Positions 36,383-46,201 of a stretch of DNA of 64,000 nucleotides are shown piece after piece. Numbering within the stretch: the first letter of the stretch is position 1; every line of letters begins with the position of its first letter. Below the pieces are notes generated by a model. The model saw only the letters and a program-made list of their open reading frames with translations. It did not search any database and was not told the origin of the DNA. The translations under genes were made by a program, and so were the position numbers. This DNA comes from Deltaproteobacteria bacterium (lineage in GTDB: Bacteria; Desulfobacterota; Binatia; Binatales; Binataceae): the NCBI GenBank assembly GCA_021780755.1, contig JAJXYF010000013.1:1-64000 (forward strand). The letters are read 5' to 3'.

Positions 36383-37714
36383 ATGCAAGTTGGTTATTTT
36401 ACCGAACGTCCCTATCGCTGGCTCCCCGAGGAAGTGATTCTCGAACACGGCGCCTTCTTCGGCGTCTCCAATAAACTCTACGACCGTGAACGGGCCGCCG
36501 ACGATTATCACTACTACCTGGACGAAAATTGCTACGCCGAGGACCTCGGCTTCGACGTCGTCGCCCTCAACGAGCATCATGGCAACCCCATCTGCATGGG
36601 CTCCGTAATGAACGTCGAGGCGTCGGTGCTGGCCTATCGCACCAAGCGCGTGCGCCTCGTCCTCATCGGCAATCCGCTGCCGGTCATCAAACATCCGCTG
36701 CGGATGGCCGAGGAACTGGCCGAGATCGACCTGATCTCGCGCGGCCGCCTGGTCACCGGATGGGTGCGCGGCGCCGGCTCCGAGCAGTTCTTCAACAACG
36801 CCAATCCCGCCTACAACCGCGAGATGTTCAATGAGGCCCATGACTTCATCGTGCAGGCCTGGACGCGGCCCGGCCCGTGGCGCTATGAAGGCAAACATTT
36901 CCATTATCGCCACGTCAATCCGTGGGCGCTGCCCTATCAGAAACCGCATCCTCCCATGTGGATTCCGGGCACCCTCAGCCCAGAAACCGTGCAATGGTGC
37001 GCCGAGCATCGTTATCCTTATATCGGCCTCGGCACCCCGCTCGCGCCGACCTGCGACCTCTGGGATTTCTACGCCGATGAAGCCGCCAAACACGGCTATC
37101 AGGCCGGCCCCGAGAACTTCGGCTACATGGTTGCCACCGCCGTCGGCGAAACCGAAGAAAAAGCCCAGGCCGTGGCGCAAGGCTTCGTCTATGGCGGCGG
37201 CCAGAACGCCTTCTCCGCCCCTGAGTTCACCATGCCCCCCGGCTATAACTCCAAGGCCGCCATTCGCATCCTCGCCAAGCAGCAGACCAGCGCCTGGCTC
37301 GGCATCAGCGGCGAGAAGGTGCGCGCGCAGATGCACGGCAGCGATACCGGCCCGATCGATTTCACCGAGGTCCGCCGCAAGCTGCACGCCGCCCTGATGC
37401 GCGGTCAGCAGAACATGCAGGTCCTCGCCGGCACGCCTGCCACCCTCATCCCCAAGATCAAGTCCATTATGAGCGTCCTGCGCACCGGCATCTTTATCAT
37501 TCTGAGTATTCAGGGTCCAGTTGACGATGCGGGTCGCCGCACCAGCATGCGCCTGTTCGCCGAGGAGGTCATCCCCGCAATCAAGGCCCACGCCAAGGCT
37601 ATCGACCTTCCCGATCCGTTCCAGCGCACTCCCGGATCGGTGAAGCTGGCGCCCGGTACCACGCGCGTTCCGGTGGTCGATCGCGGCCCGCTCGCCGCGC
37701 TCGGCCTCAAGTAG
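36383..37714 (+). CDS. LLM-class flavin-dependent oxidoreductase
   Basis: 443 aa. Landmarks are LNEHHGNPICMGSVMNVEA, VLIGNPLPVIKHPLRMAEELAEIDLISRGRLVTGWVRGAGSEQF and PPMWIPGTLSP. The C-terminal third (after residue 330) is longer than in most family members and ends in a Pro-rich tail. Third gene of the amidohydrolase-LLM-LLM run. It may use a different substrate from its neighbour since the two share only the barrel core. Confidence 0.85.
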   Translation: MQVGYFTERPYRWLPEEVILEHGAFFGVSNKLYDRERAADDYHYYLDENCYAEDLGFDVVALNEHHGNPICMGSVMNVEASVLAYRTKRVRLVLIGNPLPVIKHPLRMAEELAEIDLISRGRLVTGWVRGAGSEQFFNNANPAYNREMFNEAHDFIVQAWTRPGPWRYEGKHFHYRHVNPWALPYQKPHPPMWIPGTLSPETVQWCAEHRYPYIGLGTPLAPTCDLWDFYADEAAKHGYQAGPENFGYMVATAVGETEEKAQAVAQGFVYGGGQNAFSAPEFTMPPGYNSKAAIRILAKQQTSAWLGISGEKVRAQMHGSDTGPIDFTEVRRKLHAALMRGQQNMQVLAGTPATLIPKIKSIMSVLRTGIFIILSIQGPVDDAGRRTSMRLFAEEVIPAIKAHAKAIDLPDPFQRTPGSVKLAPGTTRVPVVDRGPLAALGLK

Positions 37715-37965
37715 CGCCCTGCCCGCCCGAGGTACTCGCTCAGCCGCCCCGCCCGTAAAGCAGCGCCTACAGGGCCCACTTGTTTGCCGCCGAAATGTAG
37801 CGCCTTGGGAGGTCTAGCGCCTCGTTAGACGAATACAGCGCCACTTGCACCGTTTTAAGTTCTGTGGGACAAGTCGGGGCTGTCTTGGCGAGTTGCCCGG
37901 AACCGGAGTGCCACATCCCGAATCGTCCACTCTGAGTCGCGGCAAGTTCGTCAGGGGGGGCCAGG

Positions 37966-40900
37966 ATGCTCTGCCCGAAGTGTGCGTCCGAAAATCCGCA
38001 GGACGCCATGTTCTGCGGTAGTTGTGGCATTTCGCTGACAGCCGGCCGTCACCTCCCCGCGCAGGACGCTCAACTCCCTGCGCAGGCGGAACGTCGCCGG
38101 CTCACCGTGATGTTCTGCGACCTGGTCGGCTCAACCGCGCTTTCGGGACAACTCGACCCCGAAGAGTTGCACGACCTGACGCGTCAGTACCAAAGGGTAT
38201 GCGCGGCCGTGATCGGTCGTCACGGCGGCCAGGTCGCTCAATATCTCGGCGATGGCCTCCTGGTATTCTTCGGCTACCCGATAGCGCACGAAGACGACGC
38301 CCAGCGTGCGGTGCGCGCGGGACTCGATATTGTTGCTGCCATCTCGGGACTGAGCGCGCGGCTGGCGAAACCCCTGCGCATTCGCGTCGCGGTTCACACC
38401 GGCTTGGCGGTCGTCGGTCGCCTGGGCGACGGCTCCGATCCGAACGCGATGGCGATCGTCGGCGAGACTCCGAACATTACCGCCAGGCTGCAAACCCTCG
38501 CCGAGCCGGGAACCGTGATCATCAGCGCATCCACCTATCGGCTCGTCGAAGGATTCTTCCATTGTCGCAGCCTCGGCGCTCCTCCCCTCAAGGGTATCGC
38601 GGCGCCGCTCGAGTTGTTCTCCGTGCTTGAGGAGAGCGGTATTCAAAGCCGCTTTGAACGGGCGGTCGCCACCGGCCTCACTCCCTTTGTCAGTCGCGAA
38701 GCGGAAGCCGAATTGATGCTCCAACGCTGGCAGCGCACCCGCGACGGGGCCGGCCAGGTCGTTTTGCTCAGCGGAGAAGCGGGCATCGGCAAGACCCGGC
38801 TGATCCGGGTGGCCAAGGAACGCACCACCGGCGAACCTATGACCGAGCTCGCTCTGCGCTGTTCCGCCTACTACCAGGACAGCGCGCTCTATCCGGTGAT
38901 CAGCTTTCTCCAGCGCTTTCTCCAATTCCAGCGCGACGACCCCGCGAACACCCGGCTGCTCACCCTGGAACGCGTGCTCGAGCACTTCGGCTTCCCGCTC
39001 GAGGAATTCGTCCCGCTGTTCGCGGCACTGCTGTCGTTGCCCCATGACGATCGCTATCCCCCACCGCCAGCGATGGCACCGCAGCGGCAGAAGCAGAAGA
39101 CCTTCGAGGCCATCACGGCCTGGCTTTTAAAACTGGCGCGGGAGCGCCCTACCTGGGTCGTCGTCGAGGACGTTCACTGGGCCGATCCCTCCACCCTCGA
39201 GCTCCTGAATTTGCTTATCGATCAGGTTTCGCATTCGCGATTGTTCCTGGTCGTAATCTTCCGGACCGAGTTCCTCCCGCCCTGGCGCTCTCAACCGAAC
39301 GTCACCAGCATCGCCCTCGCGCGCCTGCCGCGCACCGCGACCGAATTCATGATCGAACGCGTCGCCGGCAAAAGTCTTCCCGCCGAAGTAATCAGTGAAA
39401 TCGCTCAGAAGACCGAAGGGGTGCCGCTGTTTGTCGAAGAGCTGACCCGCATGGTCCTCGAATCGGGTATGCTCCGCGAACACGACGACCGCTACGTTCT
39501 GGCCAGCCCGCTGGTGTCGCTGGCCATCCCCTCGACCCTCTACGAATCGCTAATGGCCCGCCTCGATCGCCTCGGCACCGCCAAGGAAGTCGCGCAACTC
39601 GCCGCCACCATCGGCAAGGAATTCTCCTACGAACTGCTGCAGGCGATTTCGCCGCTCGACGAAGCACGATTGACCGGTGCTCTGAACCGGTTGGTCGAGG
39701 CCGAACTGATCGACCAATATCTCCTGGCGCCGCAGACTAACTATAGCTTCAGGCACGCGATGATCCGCGATGCCGCCTACGAGTCGCTGCTCCTCGCCAG
39801 GCGGCGCCAGTATCACGGCAAGATTGCCGAAGTGCTCCAGCTACGCTTTTCGGGCATCGCCGATGCGCAGCCGGAGTTGCTCGCTACTCACTATACCGAG
39901 GCTGGTCTGATCGAGCAGGCGGTCCCTTTCTGGCTGCGCGCCGGTCAGCGGACGCTCGAACGATCAGCCAATCAAGAGGCCATCCGTCATCTGACCAAAG
40001 GAGTCGAGTTGTTGCGGAGCCTGCCGGAAGGCGCTCAGCAACTCGAACAGGAAATACTCCTACAAACCACTCTCGGCACAGCTCTGATCGCCACCAAAGG
40101 TTTCGCTTCTCCCGAGGTGGAAAGAGCGTATATCCGCGCGAAAAGTCTGTGTGCACGCGCCCGCGGTATCCATCCGCTCCTCCCGGTAGTGCTCTTCGGA
40201 CTTTGGGTTTTTTATACCGCGAGCGCCGCCCACGTGGCCGCGCGCGAATTAGGCGATCAGTCTCTGAGCCTGGCGATCAACGCGCAGGACCCCGCTCTGC
40301 TGCTCGAAGCGCACCACGCGCTTGGAGTCACCTTGTTGAATTTCGGCGAGTTCGCCGCCGGTCTCGATCATCTCGAGCAGGGCTTCGCCATCTATGATCA
40401 CGCGCGGCATGCCTCGCTCGCCTTTGTTTACGGACAAAATTCCGGGGTGGTCTGCCTCTCTCACGCGGCCTGGGCGCTCTGGTTCCTCGGTTATCCCGAT
40501 GAAGCCCTGAAACGCAACCAGCGGGCGCTCGACCTCGCTCAAATCGTCTCTCATCCCTATAGCTCGGTTACCGCCGCCGACTTCGCCGCGTGGCTCTTCC
40601 AAATCTGCGGGTACGCGCAGGCGGTCGAGCGACAGGCGGACGCCGCCATCGCGCTCTCGACCGAGCACGACTTCGGATTTTTCGGACCCATGGGCGTCAT
40701 TCTGCGGGGCTGGGCGCTCACCCGGCGCGGCCAGACGCAGGACGGTCTCAGGCAGATGCGCGAAGGTTTGTCCGCCTTCCGCGCTACCTCCGCCGCGATT
40801 ATGCTGCCATATTTTTTTGCGATGCTGGCCGAGGCTTACGGCGAGGCCGATCAACCCGCGGAGGGGCTGAATATGCTGACCGAGGCCCAGGCCGCGGTCG

Positions 40901-41223
40901 ATACCACTCGTGAACGCTGGTGGGAAGCCGAAATCTATCGCCTCAAGGGTGAACTGACGCTCAAGCTTGCCGCCACCGTCGGGAATCCCGACGCCGAAAA
41001 TTTCGCCGCGGAGTGTTTTCATCAGGCCCTGACCATCGCGCGCGCGCAAGGTGCCAGGTCTTTAGTCCTGCGTGCAACGATGAGCCGCAGCCGCCTCTGG
41101 CACCGCCAAGGTAAGCGAGCCGAAGCGCACCGCACCCTCGATGATATTTATTCATCATTCACCGAAGGATTCGAGACCCCCGACCTGAAGGAGGCGAAGC
41201 GGCTCCTCCAGCAGTTGTCATGA
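37966..41223 (+). CDS. Zinc-ribbon / class III nucleotide cyclase / ATPase / TPR regulator
   Basis: 1085 aa. Residues 1-22 form a zinc ribbon (Cys3, Cys6, Cys17, Cys20). Residues ~44-225 are a class III adenylate/guanylate cyclase domain with the metal Asp in VMFCDLVGSTALSG and the second in YLGDGLLVFFGYP. An AAA/STAND-type ATPase follows with Walker A GEAGIGKTRL near 270 and Walker B VVVEDVHWAD near 400. From about 640 the chain is helical repeat, probably TPR. Such proteins are common in soil bacteria and couple cAMP signalling to unknown ligands. There is no DNA-binding domain at the end. Stands alone. Confidence 0.85.
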   Translation: MLCPKCASENPQDAMFCGSCGISLTAGRHLPAQDAQLPAQAERRRLTVMFCDLVGSTALSGQLDPEELHDLTRQYQRVCAAVIGRHGGQVAQYLGDGLLVFFGYPIAHEDDAQRAVRAGLDIVAAISGLSARLAKPLRIRVAVHTGLAVVGRLGDGSDPNAMAIVGETPNITARLQTLAEPGTVIISASTYRLVEGFFHCRSLGAPPLKGIAAPLELFSVLEESGIQSRFERAVATGLTPFVSREAEAELMLQRWQRTRDGAGQVVLLSGEAGIGKTRLIRVAKERTTGEPMTELALRCSAYYQDSALYPVISFLQRFLQFQRDDPANTRLLTLERVLEHFGFPLEEFVPLFAALLSLPHDDRYPPPPAMAPQRQKQKTFEAITAWLLKLARERPTWVVVEDVHWADPSTLELLNLLIDQVSHSRLFLVVIFRTEFLPPWRSQPNVTSIALARLPRTATEFMIERVAGKSLPAEVISEIAQKTEGVPLFVEELTRMVLESGMLREHDDRYVLASPLVSLAIPSTLYESLMARLDRLGTAKEVAQLAATIGKEFSYELLQAISPLDEARLTGALNRLVEAELIDQYLLAPQTNYSFRHAMIRDAAYESLLLARRRQYHGKIAEVLQLRFSGIADAQPELLATHYTEAGLIEQAVPFWLRAGQRTLERSANQEAIRHLTKGVELLRSLPEGAQQLEQEILLQTTLGTALIATKGFASPEVERAYIRAKSLCARARGIHPLLPVVLFGLWVFYTASAAHVAARELGDQSLSLAINAQDPALLLEAHHALGVTLLNFGEFAAGLDHLEQGFAIYDHARHASLAFVYGQNSGVVCLSHAAWALWFLGYPDEALKRNQRALDLAQIVSHPYSSVTAADFAAWLFQICGYAQAVERQADAAIALSTEHDFGFFGPMGVILRGWALTRRGQTQDGLRQMREGLSAFRATSAAIMLPYFFAMLAEAYGEADQPAEGLNMLTEAQAAVDTTRERWWEAEIYRLKGELTLKLAATVGNPDAENFAAECFHQALTIARAQGARSLVLRATMSRSRLWHRQGKRAEAHRTLDDIYSSFTEGFETPDLKEAKRLLQQLS

Positions 41224-41674
41224 TAATCAATCACCGGGTCTGGTTCGATCCGGATATCTCAGTTGGGTGAGTGTGCTTCATCGGTTCTCTGTCAATAAAA
41301 ACAACTCATGGCCCAAATGCCAATTCGATTTTCAATAGTCAGTGCTACCGCTCAAGCGGCCTCCGCCACCTTCCGCTGAGCTTCGTCAAGAACTAAGGAA
41401 TCCCGCTCGCGCACGCCGTCGCCCTCGTCCTCGCCGACGCCGCTGCGCTCGCAACTCGTCGGCATCGCCCTCTGGCCCGCCGCCGTGATTCACGCCGCGA
41501 TGGGCGCCGGGTGCGTCGCCTCCCCTCGCGGCGTTCGCCCGCAAAGCTGAACTCGCTCCCGCCCGCCCCCTTCGCGATGCTGTCGCGCCGCGGCCGACAC
41601 CCTCGAACTAAAATCGAAACTGGTTCATACTTCCATGGCAGGGACTCATTTCAGCGAGGAGATGTTTCGCGCCT
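41224..41674. other. Intergenic region before aceE
   Basis: About 450 bases without a supported gene. It must hold the aceE promoter, but I see no clear -35/-10 pair or operator. GAGGAG at 41656-41661 is the only ribosome-site-like sequence, rather far from the aceE start. Confidence 0.4.
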
Positions 41675-44335
41675 ATGGATACTCCCGTTCAAGACCTGGA
41701 CCCGGTCGAAACCGGCGAATGGCTCGATTCCCTCGAGGCCGTCATCGATTCCGAAGGCGTTGACCGCGCGCATTTCCTGCTCGAAAACCTGATCGTCAAG
41801 GCCCGCGAGAGCGGCGCCTTCCTGCCCTACAACGCCAATACTCCGTACGTCAACACCATTCCGGTTGATCAGGAAATACGCTCGCCCGGCAACCGCGCGA
41901 TCGAACGCAAGATCCGCTCGATCATCCGCTGGAACGCCGTCGCGATGATCCTCCGCGCCAACAAAAAGTCCTCCGAACTCGGCGGCCATATCGCCAGCTT
42001 CCAGTCCGCCGCCACCCTCTACGACGTCGGCTTCGGCCACTTCTGGCGCGCGCCCTCCGATCAACAACATGGCGATATTATCTACATCCAGGGCCACTCC
42101 TCCCCCGGCATTTACGCCCGCGCCTTTCTCGAAGGACGCCTCAGCGAAGACCAGCTCGTCAACTTCCGCCGCGAGGTTGACGGCCACGGCCTCTCCTCCT
42201 ATCCGCATCCCTGGCTGATGCCCGACTTCTGGCAGTTCCCCACCGTCTCGATGGGTCTCGGCCCGCTGATGGCCATCTACCAGGCGCGCTTCATGAAGTA
42301 CCTGCAAGGCCGCGGCCTCGCCGACCTCGGCGACTCCAAGGTCTGGGCCTTCATGGGCGACGGCGAGATGGACGAGCCCGAATCGCTCGGCGCTATCTCA
42401 CTCGCCACCCGCGAGCGTCTCGATAACCTGATCTTCGTCGTCAATTGCAATCTGCAACGCCTCGACGGTCCCGTCCGCGGCAACGGCAAAATCATCCAGG
42501 AGCTCGAAGCCGACTTCCGCGGCGCCGGCTGGAACGTCATCAAGGTCATCTGGGGTAGCAACTGGGACGCCCTGCTTGCGCGCGACAAAACCGGCCTGCT
42601 GCACAAGCGCATGGAAGAATGCGTTGACGGCGAGTACCAGGCCTTCAAGGCCCGCGACGGCGCCTACGTCCGCGCCGAGTTCTTCGGCAAGTACCCCGAG
42701 CTCCTCAAGATGGTCTCCGCGATGACCGACGACGAAGTCTGGGAACTCCGCCGTGGCGGTCACGACGTCGTCAAGATTTATGCCGCCTATGCGTCAGCCA
42801 TCGCTCACCGCGGGCAGCCCACCGTCATTCTCGCCAAGACTGTCAAGGGCTACGGCATGGGCGCCGCCGGCGAGGGCATGAACATCACCCATCAGCAGAA
42901 AAAGATGGACGTCGCGTCGCTCAAGAAGTTCCGCGATCGTTTCAATATCCCCGTCCCCGACGATCGCATCGAAGAGGTGCCCTTCTACCGTCCGCCCGAC
43001 GACAGCCCCGAAGTCCAATACTTGCGCGCCCAGCGCGAAGCCCTCGGCGGCAGCCTGCCCCAGCGCCGGCGCCAATCCGAAACCCTCGAAGTTCCCCCGC
43101 TCGCCGCCTTCGACGCCCAGCTCAAAAGCACCGACGACCGCGAAAGCTCCACCACCATGGCCTTCGTCCGCATCCTCTCCACCCTCGTCCGCGACAAGCA
43201 CCTCGGCAGCCGTGTCGTCCCCATCGTCCCCGACGAGTCGCGCACCTTCGGCATGGAGGGCATGTTCCGCCAACTCGGCATCTTCTCGCAGGTCGGTCAG
43301 CTCTATAAGCCCGAGGACGCCGGCCAGCTCATGTTCTACCGCGAACATCAAAAGGGCCAGATCCTCCAGGAGGGTATCAACGAGGCCGGCGCCATGTCCT
43401 CATGGATCGCCGCCGCCACCTCCTACTCCACCCACAACCTGCCGATGGTCCCCTTCTATATTTTCTACTCGATGTTCGGCTTCCAGCGCATCGGCGACCT
43501 CGCCTGGGCCGCCGGCGACTCGCGATGCCGCGGCTTTCTCCTCGGCGGCACCTCCGGCCGCACCACCCTCAACGGCGAAGGGCTCCAGCATGCCGACGGC
43601 CACAGCCATCTGCTCTCCGCCAACATCCCCAACTGCATCTCCTACGACCCCACCTACGCCTACGAACTCGCGGTCATCATCCACGACGGCTTGCGCCGGA
43701 TGCTCACAAATCAGGAAGATATCTTTTACTACATCACGTTAATGAACGAGAACTACCAGCACCCCGCGATGCCCGAAGGCGTCGCGCAGGGCATCCTCAA
43801 GGGCATGTACCTCCTGCGCGACGGCGGCAAGCTCAAGGGCCCGCGCGTCCAGTTGCTCGGCTCCGGCACGATTCTGCGCGAAGTCATCGCCGCCGCCGAC
43901 CTGCTCAAAAACGACTACGGCGTCCTCGCCGACGTCTGGAGCGTCCCCAGCTTCACCGAACTGCGCCGCGACGGCCTCGAAGTCGAACGCTGGAACATGC
44001 TCCATCCGACCGCCGCCCAGCGCCGTAGCTACGTCGAGACCTGCCTCGCCGACCGCGCCGGCCCTGCGATCGCCGCCACCGACTATATCAAGGCGTTCGC
44101 CGACCAGATCCGCCCCTGTATGCCCAAGCGCTACCGCGTCCTCGGCACCGACGGCTTCGGCCGCAGTGACTATCGCGTCCGCTTGCGTAATTTCTTCGAG
44201 GTTGACCGTTACTACGTCGCTGTCGCCGCGCTGAAATCGCTCGCCGACGAGGAAACCATCCCCGCCTCCACCGTCGCCGCCGCTATCGAAAAATACGGCA
44301 TCGACCCCGAAAAACCGCTCCCCACGAGCGTCTGA
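41675..44335 (+). CDS. aceE: Pyruvate dehydrogenase E1 (homodimeric type)
   Basis: 886 aa, the size of the homodimeric E1 that decarboxylates pyruvate with thiamine diphosphate and acetylates the lipoyl group of E2. The TPP/Mg motif is GDGEMDEPESLGAISLATRE followed by NLQRLDGPVRGNGKIIQELE, near residues 229-275. The C-terminal half has the SSWIAAATSY and GFQRIGDLAWAAGD blocks typical of AceE. It is followed by aceF after 11 bases, so the pair is an operon. Codon use is more strongly biased to GC-ending C than in the neighbours, as expected for a highly expressed gene. Confidence 0.95.
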   Translation: MDTPVQDLDPVETGEWLDSLEAVIDSEGVDRAHFLLENLIVKARESGAFLPYNANTPYVNTIPVDQEIRSPGNRAIERKIRSIIRWNAVAMILRANKKSSELGGHIASFQSAATLYDVGFGHFWRAPSDQQHGDIIYIQGHSSPGIYARAFLEGRLSEDQLVNFRREVDGHGLSSYPHPWLMPDFWQFPTVSMGLGPLMAIYQARFMKYLQGRGLADLGDSKVWAFMGDGEMDEPESLGAISLATRERLDNLIFVVNCNLQRLDGPVRGNGKIIQELEADFRGAGWNVIKVIWGSNWDALLARDKTGLLHKRMEECVDGEYQAFKARDGAYVRAEFFGKYPELLKMVSAMTDDEVWELRRGGHDVVKIYAAYASAIAHRGQPTVILAKTVKGYGMGAAGEGMNITHQQKKMDVASLKKFRDRFNIPVPDDRIEEVPFYRPPDDSPEVQYLRAQREALGGSLPQRRRQSETLEVPPLAAFDAQLKSTDDRESSTTMAFVRILSTLVRDKHLGSRVVPIVPDESRTFGMEGMFRQLGIFSQVGQLYKPEDAGQLMFYREHQKGQILQEGINEAGAMSSWIAAATSYSTHNLPMVPFYIFYSMFGFQRIGDLAWAAGDSRCRGFLLGGTSGRTTLNGEGLQHADGHSHLLSANIPNCISYDPTYAYELAVIIHDGLRRMLTNQEDIFYYITLMNENYQHPAMPEGVAQGILKGMYLLRDGGKLKGPRVQLLGSGTILREVIAAADLLKNDYGVLADVWSVPSFTELRRDGLEVERWNMLHPTAAQRRSYVETCLADRAGPAIAATDYIKAFADQIRPCMPKRYRVLGTDGFGRSDYRVRLRNFFEVDRYYVAVAALKSLADEETIPASTVAAAIEKYGIDPEKPLPTSV

Positions 44336-44346
44336 GCCGAAATTAA

Positions 44347-45681
44347 ATGGATACCCTACTCGAGGTCAAAGTTCCCGACATCGGCGAATTCAAAGACGTC
44401 GATGTAATCGAGGTGATGGTCAAGCCCGGCGACACTGTCGGCATCGACGATCCGCTCATCGCCATCGAGTCCGAAAAGGCCACCATGGAAGTGCCGGCGC
44501 CGCAAAGCGGCGTCATCAAGGACATCAAGGTGAAGCTCGGCGACAAGGTCTCCGAAGGCTCCCTGATCCTCACGCTCGAGGCCGCCGCCGCGCCGGCCGC
44601 TGCCGCCCAGATGCCGACGACCACGACCGCGCCCACGGCGCCGCCCGCGCTCACGGCCGGGCTCCATCTGGACGCGAAATCATCCGCGAAGCCCGCGGAT
44701 TCCTCTGCGGCCACCGTCCCGACCGCGCCGCCCGCTCCTGCCGCCGCCCGCGCCTCATTGATCGATCGCGATGCGGCCCCCGCTCACAAGGCGCACGCCA
44801 GTCCCTCCGTACGCAAGTTCGCGCGCGAACTCGGCGTCGATATCAATCTCGTCAAGGGCAGCGCCCGCAACGGCCGCATTTTCAGGGTCGACGTCCAGCA
44901 GTTCGTCAGCGCCGAACTGACTAAACCCAAAACTTCCGGCGGCGCCGCCCTCGACCTCATCCCGTGGCCCAAAATCGATTTCACCAGATTCGGCGCGATC
45001 GAGACCAAACCCCTTTCGCGCATTCGCAAATTCTCCAAGGCCAACCTCGCCCGCAACTGGGTAATGATCCCCCACGTTACCCAGTTCGACGATGCTGACG
45101 TCACCGACCTCGAAGCCTTCCGCAATCAAGTCAACCAGGACCGCGCGCAGTCCGGCGTCAAAGTCACCATGCTCGCCTTCGTCCTCAAGGCGCTGGTCGG
45201 CGTCCTCACCGAGTTCCCCGAGTTCAACTCCTCGCTCGACGGCGACAATCTCATCTTGAAAAAATACTTCCATCTCGGCTTCGCCGCCGATACTCCCAAC
45301 GGGCTTGTCGTGCCGGTGCTGCGCGACGTCGATAAAAAGGGCGTGCTCCAACTCGCGCGCGAAACCGCCGAACTCGCCGCCATCGCCCGCGACGGTAAAC
45401 TCAAACCCACCGATATCCAGGGCGGATGCTTCACCGTCTCCAGTCTCGGCGGTATCGGCGGCACCGCTTTCACCCCGATCATCAATGCCCCCGAAGTCGC
45501 CGTGCTGGGCGTTTCTCGCCTCACCCATAAACCGGTCTATCGCGACGGCGCCTTCGTCCCGCGCCTCATGATGCCGCTGTCGCTCTCCTACGATCACCGC
45601 GTCATCGACGGTGCGATGGCCGCGCGCTTCATCACCCACCTCTCAACCGTCCTGAGCGATCTCCGCCGCTCCCTGCTCTAG
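44347..45681 (+). CDS. aceF: Pyruvate dehydrogenase E2, dihydrolipoyl acetyltransferase
   Basis: 444 aa. One lipoyl domain with the modified Lys44 in ESEKATMEVP, an Ala/Pro-rich linker (about residues 80-140), an E1/E3-binding domain near 150-190 (SPSVRKFARELGVDINLVKGSARNGRI), and the catalytic domain ending in SYDHRVIDGA with His417 and Asp421. It transfers the acetyl group to CoA and forms the core of the complex. A single lipoyl domain is the short version of AceF. The E3 subunit gene is not in the window. Confidence 0.95.
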   Translation: MDTLLEVKVPDIGEFKDVDVIEVMVKPGDTVGIDDPLIAIESEKATMEVPAPQSGVIKDIKVKLGDKVSEGSLILTLEAAAAPAAAAQMPTTTTAPTAPPALTAGLHLDAKSSAKPADSSAATVPTAPPAPAAARASLIDRDAAPAHKAHASPSVRKFARELGVDINLVKGSARNGRIFRVDVQQFVSAELTKPKTSGGAALDLIPWPKIDFTRFGAIETKPLSRIRKFSKANLARNWVMIPHVTQFDDADVTDLEAFRNQVNQDRAQSGVKVTMLAFVLKALVGVLTEFPEFNSSLDGDNLILKKYFHLGFAADTPNGLVVPVLRDVDKKGVLQLARETAELAAIARDGKLKPTDIQGGCFTVSSLGGIGGTAFTPIINAPEVAVLGVSRLTHKPVYRDGAFVPRLMMPLSLSYDHRVIDGAMAARFITHLSTVLSDLRRSLL

Positions 45682-45702
45682 CGCGCCAGGGGTGAAAGTT
45701 CA

Positions 45703-45731
45703 GTCATTCTGAGCGCAGCAAAGAATCCCGG
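45703..45731 (+). repeat. GTCATYCTGAG-type dispersed repeat, short copy
   Basis: GTCATTCTGAGCGCAGCAAAGAATC is a partial copy of the widely dispersed GTCATCCTGAGCG-GAAGGATCTC type of intergenic repeat. It follows aceF. Confidence 0.5.
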
Positions 45732-45981
45732 CTTCCTGCTCTTTTCCTTGGATACCGCCGATACCCGCGCTAACCGTCACGAACGCCGCATACGCGCCCA
45801 CGATAGGTCTCGACGACGCGATCCGCCTAAATTACTATCTGTTGAATAGCTATTTCGCCTGAGAGCGGCAGCACCGTCCGATGCAACTTACTAATGCATC
45901 GGCGCCTCCGCTTTTGCGCTTTGCGCGAGCGCTCCCAATAGTCAGGCAGCCCGCTCTGACTAAACGGCGATCGCTTCTTTT

Positions 45982-46033
45982 GTCATCCTGAGCGCCGCGA
46001 AGGATCTCGCGCGGTCCTCCGCGCGTCACGCGG
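45982..46033 (+). repeat. GTCATCCTGAG-type dispersed repeat with hairpin
   Basis: GTCATCCTGAGCGCCGCGAAGGATC is followed by CGCGCGGTCCTCCGCGCG, a self-pairing unit. The same combination recurs at 48674. The region 45682-46201 holds this copy, a short copy before it and palindromic repeat copy 2, and no gene. Confidence 0.6.
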
Positions 46034-46099
46034 CTCGGTGAGAACCTCGCAAGGATTTCGACGATCGAGCAACGCGAACACGCCCTACCGGCGGCATGG

Positions 46100-46168
46100 A
46101 ATGCCGTGAAACCTCAGTGAGGTTTCAGTGTCCGGAGAAACTATGGTTCCGGGGTCCTCAACAACTCT
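46100..46168. repeat. Dispersed palindromic repeat, copy 2
   Basis: TGAAACCTC (46107-46115) and GAGGTTTCA (46119-46127) with a 3-base loop, followed by the arm CTATGGTTCCGGGGTCCTC-AACAACTCTC shared with copy 3. The left arm is not kept. It lies between convergent aceF and the epimerase gene. Confidence 0.75.
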
Positions 46169-46201
46169 CTTCTGGCACCCCTTTGCGGGCTTCGCTCGCC
46201 C

